Source: UBA5070 sp035913415 (lineage in GTDB: Bacteria; Fibrobacterota; Fibrobacteria; UBA5070). Taken from it: a stretch of DNA of 64,000 nucleotides. The notes below the pieces were generated by a model. It did not search any database and was not told the origin of the DNA. It saw only the letters and a program-made list of their open reading frames with translations. The position numbers and the translations under genes were made by a program. The DNA is taken from contig JAMIIV010000052.1 of assembly GCA_035913415.1 (NCBI GenBank), forward strand, positions 5,694 through 69,693, given 5' to 3'. How positions within the stretch are numbered: position 1 is the first letter of the stretch; every line of letters starts with the position of its first letter. This document shows, piece by piece, positions 8,198 to 15,222 of the stretch.

Positions 8198-9594
8198 GGT
8201 GCGACTCCTCGGTGGCTCCACGAGCGCAGGAAGGCCTTGTGGAGGGCCTTGGCGAGGCGTCTACCGCCCTGGGGCGAGATGTGGACGAAATCGGGCGCGA
8301 CCATACCCGCCGCCGCCCAGCGGGCGATGGCGTTGGGGCCCCCCATGGCTTTCTGGAGGTCCCAGAAGGCGGCCCCGGATTGCACGGCGGCACGGCGCTG
8401 GGCGTCGCGGATGGCGGCCACGGTGGGATTGGAAACGATGTTCCCCAAGGCGTCGCGGACTCCGATGTCGGCGATCCCCACCAGCAGGACGCCGGCGCCA
8501 GGGAAGGCTTGGCGGGCGCGCTGGATCACCTGGACCAGACGCTCCTGGTACCAGTGGAAACCGGCCATGGTGGTGTCGGCGACGTTCACGCCGCACTGGA
8601 TCACCACCAGCGAGTAGCCGAGCACCCGGTGGGTGGCTTGCAGACTCGCCAGGGGGATCTGGAGGAGCCCGGTCCCCGAATTCCCGCGGATGCTGAAGTT
8701 GTCGATCTGGGCTCCGGCCTTGCCGGACAGCATCTCGACGGCCTGCACGGCCACGGTGTCGCGCACCGGGAAGGACAGGCGCACCGCCGTGGTCCCCGGG
8801 AGCACCAGCGAGATGGCCCGCGGGCCTCCCGCCGGGCCGACCCAGGCGCTGGTCGAGCCGCCCGACCACGACGCTGTGACGGAATCCGTCGAATCCCCGC
8901 CGCCAGCCAGGAAGATCCTGGCCTTGTGGAATGGGGCGCCATCCGCGGGGCGGAAGTCGATCCAGTCGGCCGGGTCTTCCGTGGAGTCCAGAAGCATCGG
9001 CATCGAGGCGCGTCCGGCGATGCCGACCGATATGGGCGGCCCGCGGCGGGCCATGATGTTGCGCTCCCTCCATCCCGCCGAGAAGGTCTGGTGGATGGTG
9101 CCCCGGAAACGGGCCACCGGCGATGTGGGCGGGACCAATCCCACCCCGGTGCCACCGAAGCTTCGCTGGAGATATCGCCGCAGGTCTCCGACCAGGATGT
9201 CGCCTTCGGTGTAGGAATCTCCGAACCAGGCGATGCGGGAATGCCCGCTTTGGTCGAGGGCGTCGAAGAAGGGGGTCAGGGCCGAATCGCCCGCGCCTTC
9301 CAGGGGGACCACTCCGATGGTGTCGAGCGAGGCCAGATCGGGTTCGACGCGGGTGCTGTCGGGCACAAGCGAGTCGGAGGCCGGCACATCGACGGAATCC
9401 GACAAGGCCGCGATGAGACTGTCGGGGACAGTGCCGGAGACCGGCGACTCGCGCAGGGAAGACACGATGTCGACGGGGCGGAACGAACCGTGGGACAGGC
9501 CGCAACGGCCCAGAAACGTGAGGCCGGCGAGGATCGCGAGTACGGTCGAACTCAGGAGGAACGGTTCCCACGTCGCCAGGCGCGACGGGCGCAT
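8194..9594 (-). CDS. Membrane-anchored SGNH hydrolase-like protein
   Basis: Second SGNH protein of the O-acetylation run. A single N-terminal hydrophobic segment (about residues 12-30) is followed by a low-complexity stretch rich in DS/PDS. The catalytic fold starts at IAWFGDSYTEGD (Ser127), with VVIQCGVNVAD as the block III equivalent and PDFVHISPQG carrying Asp and His. Its stop overlaps the start of the next SGNH gene (ATGA). An in-frame start further upstream would enter the preceding gene, so 9594 is used; no strong ribosome site precedes it, which suggests coupling to the upstream gene. The two SGNH proteins differ enough that they may act in sequence rather than redundantly. Confidence 0.82.
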   Translation of the reverse strand: MRPSRLATWEPFLLSSTVLAILAGLTFLGRCGLSHGSFRPVDIVSSLRESPVSGTVPDSLIAALSDSVDVPASDSLVPDSTRVEPDLASLDTIGVVPLEGAGDSALTPFFDALDQSGHSRIAWFGDSYTEGDILVGDLRRYLQRSFGGTGVGLVPPTSPVARFRGTIHQTFSAGWRERNIMARRGPPISVGIAGRASMPMLLDSTEDPADWIDFRPADGAPFHKARIFLAGGGDSTDSVTASWSGGSTSAWVGPAGGPRAISLVLPGTTAVRLSFPVRDTVAVQAVEMLSGKAGAQIDNFSIRGNSGTGLLQIPLASLQATHRVLGYSLVVIQCGVNVADTTMAGFHWYQERLVQVIQRARQAFPGAGVLLVGIADIGVRDALGNIVSNPTVAAIRDAQRRAAVQSGAAFWDLQKAMGGPNAIARWAAAGMVAPDFVHISPQGGRRLAKALHKAFLRSWSHRGVAP

Positions 9595-9601
9595 CGGAGG
9601 T

Positions 9602-9871
9602 TCAGGTCTTCTCGTCACTGCTTGTCGGGTGCTTCCATTTGCAGGCCGGACACACGATCCATCGCGGGAGCTTGCTGGTGGCCCATGCACCCAGGAGCGC
9701 GACCACGCAAGCGATCAGGGCTTCGGCTTCCATTCCGGCCTTGTGGAACAGCCAAGCGTTCCAGACCATGGCGGCCAGGACGACCCACAGAAGGGGGCCG
9801 GCGCCCTTCTCGGGAGCATGGCCTTCCCAGCCGCAGTTGGGACAATGGAAACGTCGCTTGCGAAAAAGCAT
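9602..9871 (-). CDS. Small zinc-ribbon membrane protein
   Basis: Function unknown. The 89-residue product (start 9871, MLFRKRRFHCPNC) has a CPNCGWEG knuckle at the N-terminus and a CPACKW knuckle near the C-terminus. They flank two hydrophobic helices (LLWVVLAAMVWNAWLF and ALIACVVALLGAWA), so both CxxC pairs would lie on the same face of the membrane and could form one zinc ribbon. It ends 7 nt before the SGNH gene, so it belongs to the same transcript. A longer version starting at 9925 is possible but adds only low-complexity residues. Confidence 0.6.
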   Translation of the reverse strand: MLFRKRRFHCPNCGWEGHAPEKGAGPLLWVVLAAMVWNAWLFHKAGMEAEALIACVVALLGAWATSKLPRWIVCPACKWKHPTSSDEKT

Positions 9872-9885
9872 GGGGGGGAAGAGGC

Positions 9886-9916
9886 TCCCTCCCCCCGCAC
9901 CGGGCGGGAGGAGGGA
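9886..9916 (-). other. Strong hairpin between serC and downstream genes
   Basis: TCCCTCC (9886-9892) pairs with GGAGGGA (9910-9916), and five more G-C pairs continue inside around a 5-nt loop. On the minus strand it lies between the serC stop and the zinc-ribbon start. There is no T-tract after it. It is more likely an mRNA-stability or processing element, or a weak attenuator, separating the biosynthetic genes from the acetylation genes than a full terminator. Confidence 0.5.
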
Positions 9917-9926
9917 AGACCCCATA

Positions 9927-11003
9927 TCAGCCGTTGGACTTCTCGAAATCGCGCATCGCCTCGATCATGGCGTCGATGCCGGCTTCGGGCATGGCGTTGT
10001 AGATCGAGCAGCGGAAGCCGCCCACGGAGCGGTGGCCGGTGAAGTCGACCATGCCGCGCGACAAGCACAGCTTCTTGAACGGATCTTCGTGGTCCTTGTT
10101 CAGGGGCACGAAGCAGACGTTCATGCGCGAACGATCCTCGACGGCCACCGTGCCCTGGAACAGGGGGTTGCGGTCGATCTCGGCGTAGAGCTTGGCGGCC
10201 TTGGCGTCGTTGATCTTCTGGATGCCGGGGATTCCGCCCTGGCCTTCCAGCCACTGCAGCACCAGGTCGAGCACGAAGATGCCGAACGCCGGAGGGGTGT
10301 TGAACATGCTGCCGTTGTCGATGTGGGTGCGGTAGTCGGCCATGGTGGGAATCACGCGGTCGACCTTGCCAAGCAGGTCCTTGCGCACGATCACCAGCGT
10401 GACACCCGAGGGGCCGAGGTTCTTCTGGGCGCCGGCGTAGATCACGCCGAACTTGTTGACGTCCAGCACACGCGAGCAGATGTCGGAGCTCATGTCCGAG
10501 ACCAGGGGGATGCCCACGTTCGGGAATTCGTGCAACTGCGTGCCGAAAATCGTGTTGTTGGAGGTCACGTGCAGGTACTTGGCCCCGGGCGTGGTCACGA
10601 GGTTCTTCGGGATGGACTTGTAGGTGCCGTCGGCTTCCTTGCTGGAGGCGATGACGTTGACCTTGCCGAACAGCTTCGCTTCCTTGATGGCCTTGGAGGC
10701 CCAGGTGCCGGTGTCGGTGTAGTCGGCGCATTCGGTGGACGCCAGGATGTTCTGGGGGACCTGCGCGAACTGGGTGCTGGCGCCCCCCTGCACGAAGATC
10801 ACCGCGTAGTCGTCGGAGATGCCCATGAGCTTGCGCAGGCGGGCTTCGGCGGAGGCCACGACCGGTTCGTAGAGCTTGGAGCGGTGGGAACATTCCAGGA
10901 CACCGATGCCCGACCCCTTGAAGTCGAGGATGGCGGCGGCGGCTTGTTCGACGACGGGGCGGGGCAGGATGGCGGGGCCCGAGCTGAAGTTCCAGGTGGT
11001 CAT
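9927..11003 (-). CDS. serC: Phosphoserine aminotransferase
   Basis: PLP enzyme that converts 3-phosphohydroxypyruvate and glutamate to 3-phosphoserine in serine biosynthesis, and also works in the DXP-dependent B6 pathway. The 358-residue product starting MTTWNFSSGPA matches the family length. GAQKNLGPSG holds the PLP-binding Lys194; VQGGASTQF and HSVGGFR-type substrate motifs are present. A GGAGA site precedes the 11003 start, and a longer start at 11084 would run through queF. The start overlaps the queF stop (ATGA). Cytosolic; the grouping with queF looks incidental. Confidence 0.96.
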   Translation of the reverse strand: MTTWNFSSGPAILPRPVVEQAAAAILDFKGSGIGVLECSHRSKLYEPVVASAEARLRKLMGISDDYAVIFVQGGASTQFAQVPQNILASTECADYTDTGTWASKAIKEAKLFGKVNVIASSKEADGTYKSIPKNLVTTPGAKYLHVTSNNTIFGTQLHEFPNVGIPLVSDMSSDICSRVLDVNKFGVIYAGAQKNLGPSGVTLVIVRKDLLGKVDRVIPTMADYRTHIDNGSMFNTPPAFGIFVLDLVLQWLEGQGGIPGIQKINDAKAAKLYAEIDRNPLFQGTVAVEDRSRMNVCFVPLNKDHEDPFKKLCLSRGMVDFTGHRSVGGFRCSIYNAMPEAGIDAMIEAMRDFEKSNG

Positions 11004-11413
11004 GGCTGCACGTCTCCGTAGGTGGCGATGGCTGTGGTGGTGATGCCGCCCCGCGCGTTGAAGATTCCACGAATCTCCATCCACGCCGGCTTGCAGGCCT
11101 TCACGAGATCCCTGAGCAGCAGATTGACCACATGCTCGTGGAAGATCCCTTGATTCCTGTAATAGAGCAAATACTCCTTGAAGCTCTTGAGTTCAAGGCA
11201 GTGCGCTTGGGGCCGATAGCGAATTTCCAGCGTCGCGAAGTCGGGCAGACCGGTCTTGGGGCACACGCAGGTGAATTCGGACGTATTGATTTCCAGCACC
11301 GTGCGGGAGTTCGGGAACTGGAAGGCCCACGTTTCGATTTCGGGTGTTTCGAGGGCGGGGATGTGGTCTTGGCGACCCTCGTAGGAACTGTCCGATGGGG
11401 AGAGAAGGCTCAT
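11000..11413 (-). CDS. queF: NADPH-dependent preQ0 reductase (QueF)
   Basis: Reduces 7-cyano-7-deazaguanine (preQ0) to preQ1 for queuosine tRNA modification. This is the short unimodular type, 137 residues. FTCVCPKTGLPDFA supplies the catalytic Cys51 that forms the thioimide and the nearby Asp58. LELKSFKEYLLYYRNQ is the QueF signature, and IFHEHVVN follows. The real start is the ATG at 11413, because the same frame stays open far upstream into the preceding gene. It overlaps both neighbours by 4 nt, so it is translated in a tightly coupled minus-strand operon. Confidence 0.96.
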   Translation of the reverse strand: MSLLSPSDSSYEGRQDHIPALETPEIETWAFQFPNSRTVLEINTSEFTCVCPKTGLPDFATLEIRYRPQAHCLELKSFKEYLLYYRNQGIFHEHVVNLLLRDLVKACKPAWMEIRGIFNARGGITTTAIATYGDVQP

Positions 11414-12132
11414 GGCGTCTCCTGCTGGATGGGATGGGCGAGCACGTGGCCGAAGCGCGCGTTCAGGATCGCGCTGGAGGCGGGGTCCTGGGCGGACACG
11501 ACCAGAGCCAGCGCCTGGTGGCGGGGCCGAAATCCCCAGAGCCTCTCGAAATCCTTCCAGACATCGACACGTTCTGTCAGGACGCTGTCGGAGGGGTCGC
11601 GGGCGTCGCGAAGCACGACCACCTTGGGGTGGAGATTGTCGCGGTCCACCCAGGTGGCGCCCCGGTCCTTGCGAGCGCTCCACACGTAGCGCACGGTCTT
11701 GGGGAAGCCGAAGGCCGATGCCAGGGTGACGTCCAGCGCCATCACCGCGGAGGGGGACCGACGGCGCGGGAAGGCGGCGCTGTCGACGGTGCGTCCTGGG
11801 CTCCAGGTCCAGGTGAGAACCGGATGGGATTCGGCATCCCAGCGGACCTTGCGCCTCCAGCGACTGGGGGTGCCGCCGCGGGATTCGATCACCAGCATGG
11901 TGTCCGGCGACAGGGAGTCCAGGCGCAAGTCCGGGAGTCGTCCTTGGTCGGCGGGAGAGCAGCGCCAGCCGTCGAGATCCGCGCCGAAATCGGTGAGATC
12001 CAGGACGCCGGGCGCATCCTTGAGGGCCACCGGCGTGCGCCAATCGCAACCGGAGACCAGGAGCAGCAGGCCCAGACCCGCCGCCCGGAGGACTCGTGTA
12101 TCGAGCCGGGGCCGGTAGGATGGAGCGTGCAT
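11410..12132 (-). CDS. DUF3047-like lipoprotein
   Basis: Predicted lipoprotein of unknown function; the signal peptide ends in LLLVSGC. The remainder contains TVRYVWSARKDRGATW and SAILNARFGHVLA motifs that resemble DUF3047 proteins, a beta-rich secreted family found in many Gram-negative bacteria. The start at 12132 has CAGGA 8 nt upstream. It begins only 15 nt after the 3' end of tRNA-Cys on the same strand, so the tRNA and this operon may share one primary transcript. Family assignment is by resemblance only. Confidence 0.65.
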   Translation of the reverse strand: MHAPSYRPRLDTRVLRAAGLGLLLLVSGCDWRTPVALKDAPGVLDLTDFGADLDGWRCSPADQGRLPDLRLDSLSPDTMLVIESRGGTPSRWRRKVRWDAESHPVLTWTWSPGRTVDSAAFPRRRSPSAVMALDVTLASAFGFPKTVRYVWSARKDRGATWVDRDNLHPKVVVLRDARDPSDSVLTERVDVWKDFERLWGFRPRHQALALVVSAQDPASSAILNARFGHVLAHPIQQETP

Positions 12133-12147
12133 GGTGTGTTCCTGAAG

Positions 12148-12218
12148 AGGTGCCACCCGGATTCGAACCGGGGTTGACGGTTTTGCAGACCGCTCCCTAA
12201 CCACTTGGGTATGGCACC
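12148..12218 (-). tRNA. tRNA-Cys (GCA)
   Basis: A 71-nt cloverleaf read on the minus strand. The acceptor GGTGCCA pairs with TGGCACC, the anticodon loop is CTGCAAA (anticodon GCA), and the T arm contains GGTTCGAATCC. The CCA end is not encoded, so it must be added by CCA-adding enzyme. Confidence 0.97.
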
Positions 12219-12229
12219 GAAGAACGTGA

Positions 12230-12235
12230 AAGATA
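12230..12235 (-). promoter_or_regulatory. -10 element for tRNA-Cys
   Basis: TATCTT on the minus strand, 11 nt before the tRNA 5' end. The same hexamer precedes tRNA-Asn at 63775. No clear -35 was seen. Confidence 0.5.
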
Positions 12236-12284
12236 ATTCAGGGGCGTGATGTTGGGTAGGGGTGGACTGGCGTGCAATAAGTGG

Positions 12285-12290
12285 TATGAT
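12285..12290 (+). promoter_or_regulatory. -10 element 6 nt before a GTG start
   Basis: TATGAT lies 6 nt upstream of the GTG at 12297. A transcript from it would begin at or next to the start codon, leaving no room for a ribosome site. Confidence 0.5.
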
Positions 12291-12296
12291 CCCGGC

Positions 12297-12965
12297 GTGC
12301 CTCTCCCCGTCACCACTTCCCGAGTGCGCTCGGCGCAGCTCACCACCGATCTCTACCGGGCCTGCATGACCTTGGCCGTCGAGGCGCGCGCGTTGCTGGT
12401 CGAAAACGAAGGTCTCAAGCGGCTGGGTCTCAACGCCGAAGTCCTGGCCGCACACACTGGGGCGGAGGGTGGTGGTCTGGAAGTCATCGTCGCCGAGATC
12501 GGTCGACTCTCGCGGGCCATCGGGGTGCTGGTCGCCGAACTGGGGCAAGCTGCCGAGGATCTCTCCGACGAATCCATCCGGCTGCTCCACCTGGCCCATC
12601 AACACGGCAGCTACGCCGGGGGCTGGAAGGCGGGAATCGGCGACCTTTCCGTCGCCACCTACCGGGCGCGCCTGGACCATGTCGGACAGGAGCGAAGCAG
12701 TCGCCTCGCCCGTCTGGATTCCAGGCTCCACACCATCGGAGGATTGGTGGAAGATCTCCGCCGGATCGCGCTTTCGATCCCGCCCGTCACCACCATGATC
12801 CGGATCGTCACCGCCGAGGTGCGTCTCCACACCGAAGCCCTGCTGGCCACCGCCGACGGGCTCAGGACGTTCCACGGGCATCTGGAAGAAAAGGTCGAAC
12901 GGATGGGACTGGTGCGCTGTTCGGGCGCGACGGTCCTGAGGGAATTGGGGGAACGAGACGCATGA
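12297..12965 (+). CDS. Helical protein paired with ODP-like gene
   Basis: I recognise no certain family. The product (222 residues from the GTG at 12297) is almost entirely amphipathic helix with no membrane segment. It is rich in Ala, Leu, Arg and Glu, with stretches such as IGRLSRAIGVLVAEL that resemble the signalling helices of chemotaxis transducers. Its stop overlaps the start of the ODP-like gene (ATGA), so the two products probably work together. ODP proteins report oxygen to chemotaxis machinery in spirochaetes, so a cytoplasmic transducer-like partner would fit, but that is inference. A longer ATG start at 12246 would run through the TATGAT element. Confidence 0.6.
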   Translation: MPLPVTTSRVRSAQLTTDLYRACMTLAVEARALLVENEGLKRLGLNAEVLAAHTGAEGGGLEVIVAEIGRLSRAIGVLVAELGQAAEDLSDESIRLLHLAHQHGSYAGGWKAGIGDLSVATYRARLDHVGQERSSRLARLDSRLHTIGGLVEDLRRIALSIPPVTTMIRIVTAEVRLHTEALLATADGLRTFHGHLEEKVERMGLVRCSGATVLRELGERDA

Positions 12966-13702
12966 AGATCCACAAGCTCGCCGAGGCCGACGATCTCGCC
13001 TGGTACGTCCTGGGGCGCGATCCCGCGAAGTCGGAATCCGTCATCGATACCAACGAATACCTCATCCACAGCGGCGACGAGGCCATCCTTCTCGATCCTG
13101 GCGGCACCGAGGTCTTTCCCCACGTGGTGTCCACGCTTTCGCGCATCCTGCCCATCGACCAGGTGCGGCACTTTCTCTGCTCGCACCAGGATCCCGACGT
13201 GTTCTCGTCGTTGCCGCTGTGGATGGGGCTCTGTCCCAAGGCGACCATCTACCTGTCGTGGGTCTGGGCGGGATTTGTCGCCCACTACGGGCACGAATAC
13301 GTGGATCGCTTCGAGACTGTGCCCGACGAAGGCATGCGCGTGCATGTCGGACGCCGCGAATTCCACCTCGTGCCGGCCCACTACCTGCATTCCTCCGGGA
13401 ATTTCCACCTCTACGACCCCGTCCTCAAGATCCTGTTCTCCGGCGACGTCGGAGCCGCTCTCCTGCCGCCCGGCGACCAGCCCCTGTTCGTCGAGGACTT
13501 CGCGGCCCACGTGCCCCTCATGGAAGGATTCCACCGCCGTTGGATGCCCTCCGAACGCGCCCGCGACCATTGGCTGGCCCGGGTGCGGCAGCTCGAGATC
13601 CGCATGATCTGCCCGCAGCACGGAAGCATCTTCCAGGGCGAAGACGTGCCGCGTTTCCTCGACTGGTTCGGCAAACTGGAGCTGGGCTCCGCCACGGCCT
13701 GA
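12962..13702 (+). CDS. ODP-like metallo-beta-lactamase-fold diiron protein
   Basis: Beta-lactamase-fold protein of the flavodiiron/ODP branch, without the flavodoxin domain of flavodiiron oxidases. SHQDPDV (His75, Asp77, Asp79), the His-containing HYLHSSGNFHLYDP, FSGDVGA and ICPQHGS are the metal-ligand blocks in order. The SHQDPD pattern, rather than HxHxDH, is typical of diiron oxygen-handling members. Family members reduce oxygen or nitric oxide, or (ODP) bind oxygen as a sensor. With 246 residues and no redox partner domain, the sensor reading is attractive here. It is cytosolic and co-translated with the helical gene upstream. Confidence 0.8.
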   Translation: MKIHKLAEADDLAWYVLGRDPAKSESVIDTNEYLIHSGDEAILLDPGGTEVFPHVVSTLSRILPIDQVRHFLCSHQDPDVFSSLPLWMGLCPKATIYLSWVWAGFVAHYGHEYVDRFETVPDEGMRVHVGRREFHLVPAHYLHSSGNFHLYDPVLKILFSGDVGAALLPPGDQPLFVEDFAAHVPLMEGFHRRWMPSERARDHWLARVRQLEIRMICPQHGSIFQGEDVPRFLDWFGKLELGSATA

Positions 13703-13717
13703 GGCGGGATCGGCGGT

Positions 13718-14758
13718 TTACTCCCGACGTCTCCCCAGGAACCACCACGAGAGGATACCGGTCGTGGCCACCAGCCAGGCGGCCACCAGGGCGAATCCAT
13801 GGGGTGAATCAGACCAGGGAATGCCCCCCACGTTCATCCCGAACAGGCCCGCGGTCATGTTGATGGGAAGCGCCAGCACCGTCACGACCGTCAGCACGAA
13901 CAGAGTCCGGTTGGTCTGCTCGTTCACCTGCGCGCCCACCTCTTCCTGCAGCAGGCGGATGCGCTCGGCGAGGGCGACGGAATCCGACACCGCCGCGGAG
14001 AATTCCTCGGCGGCCTGGCGCATCTCCTGCAGGTCCGAACCACGGATCCAGGAGGGGGGGCGCGACAGCAGGCGGAACAATGCGGTGGGCTCGGGGGCGA
14101 GCAGTCGTTGCAGCCGCACCAGGACACGGCGGAGCGCTCCCAGCTCGCCGCGACTCCAGGCCAGGCGGTTTTCCAGCAGCCCGTCCTCGATGGCGTTCAC
14201 GCGCGATGTCGCCTGGCGCGCGATGTCGACAAGCCCCTGGGCCTGGTAGAGCAGCAGTTGGGCGAACAGCTCGGAAGGGGAGTCGAACGTCCCGCCTCCG
14301 CGAACCCGTTCGCGCAGTCGGTCGATCGATCGCAACGGCTTCAAACGCGCGCTGACCAGAATCCGGGGCCCCAGCGCCAGGATCGCCGTCGAGATCGCCT
14401 TCGGGTCGAAACCGAAGTCGAACAGCACATCGTGGACCACCGCCACCAGCGATTCGTCCTCCTGCTCCAGGCGCGTGGAGCCGATGTCCTCGTGCAGCGA
14501 TTCGTGGAAGGCTTCGGGCAGATCCAGATGCTCGCGCATCCAAGGAGCCCCCGCGCTGTTGGCCAGGGAAAAGTGCAGCCACAGAAACGTGCCGGGCTCG
14601 GCCACCAGCTCACGCACATGAGCCCGACTGGCCTGCGCCATCGAGACCGCCTCCGCCGGGACGCCGGGGCGGAACACAAAGCCCCAGACCAATCCCGTCC
14701 GGTCCGATCCGTACGACGCCTCGCGCGGATCCTGGCCCTCCCCCACAGCGCCCCCCAT
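13718..14758 (-). CDS. zntB: CorA/ZntB family divalent cation transporter
   Basis: Inner-membrane metal transporter of the CorA superfamily. The N-terminal two thirds is the cytoplasmic alpha/beta funnel with long helices. The C-terminus has two membrane helices, with the GMNVGGIP signature between them. GMN is universal in CorA, and the following VGGIP is characteristic of ZntB-type zinc transporters. The length (346 residues) fits. It stands alone, convergent with the ODP-like gene 15 nt away. ZntB is favoured over a Mg channel, though substrate choice in the family is debated. Confidence 0.85.
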   Translation of the reverse strand: MGGAVGEGQDPREASYGSDRTGLVWGFVFRPGVPAEAVSMAQASRAHVRELVAEPGTFLWLHFSLANSAGAPWMREHLDLPEAFHESLHEDIGSTRLEQEDESLVAVVHDVLFDFGFDPKAISTAILALGPRILVSARLKPLRSIDRLRERVRGGGTFDSPSELFAQLLLYQAQGLVDIARQATSRVNAIEDGLLENRLAWSRGELGALRRVLVRLQRLLAPEPTALFRLLSRPPSWIRGSDLQEMRQAAEEFSAAVSDSVALAERIRLLQEEVGAQVNEQTNRTLFVLTVVTVLALPINMTAGLFGMNVGGIPWSDSPHGFALVAAWLVATTGILSWWFLGRRRE

Positions 14759-14909
14759 TCCAACACCCCCGTGCGATGGCGCGGGGTCAGCCGTGCAAAA
14801 CTACCCCATCGCCCCCGCCACCCCCCAGAACGCAACAGCCACGCAACATCGCCCCGTGTCTCCTAACGGGGTCAAGATGGCGAGGATCGGCCTGGCCTCC
14901 CCAGAAACG

Positions 14910-14944
14910 AAAAAGCTCCCGCTCGTCCAGTGGACGGCGGGAGC
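14910..14944 (-). terminator. Rho-independent terminator 1
   Basis: GCTCCCGC (14915-14922) pairs with GCGGGAGC (14937-14944), with GTCCA/TGGAC inside. On the minus strand it is followed by TTTTTCGTTTC. It lies downstream of eno and backs up terminator 2. Confidence 0.8.
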
Positions 14945-15066
14945 CTGAATCCGTGCATTCCTCCTTTGAGGCCTGGATGAGGGATGCAGTCGAAGCCAAC
15001 TGAACCCGTCTGCCGTCCGTGTTCGGGACGGCGAGAGGTGAAGATGGCGAGAATGCGCCCCCCACG

Positions 15067-15107
15067 AAAAGAGCCACCGGCCTTACGGCTCGGTGGCTCT
15101 CGTTTTT
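15067..15107 (-). terminator. Rho-independent terminator 2, T-tract on both strands
   Basis: GAGCCACCG (15071-15079) pairs with CGGTGGCTC (15091-15099). The minus strand continues into TTTTCG and the plus strand into TCGTTTTT. The minus-strand direction would stop eno transcripts; no plus-strand gene upstream needs it. Confidence 0.8.
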
Positions 15108-15222
15108 CAAACCAGTCCTTTGAGGCCTGGATCGGGGATGCAGACGAAGCGACCTGACCCCGACCGCGTCCGCTTTGGGACGCAGAGGGGTCAGGGAGCG
15201 AGTATGCGCCCCGAGACAGGTC

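Larger units (their letters stand above)
14759..15222. repeat. Duplicated terminator-plus-palindrome region
   Basis: No protein-coding gene is supported here. On the plus coordinate the order is: a partial palindromic element (about 14868-14908), terminator hairpin 1, a second element (14964-15060), terminator hairpin 2, and a complete element (15118-15228). The full element has outer arms CTTTGAGGCCTG and CAGGTCTCAAAG, then CGGGGATGCAGAC facing GTATGCGCCCCGAG. Its centre has GCGTCC/GGGACGC, replaced in the second copy by CCGTCC/GGGACGG. The swapped base pairs keep the stem, so structure appears to be conserved. The last arm ends inside the eno stop region. The elements share their core with the 5.3-kb array. 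Confidence 0.75.

Noticed and set aside
8146..10002. Long plus-strand frame over the SGNH genes
   Set aside because: Antisense to two clear SGNH proteins; composition is typical of shadow translation.
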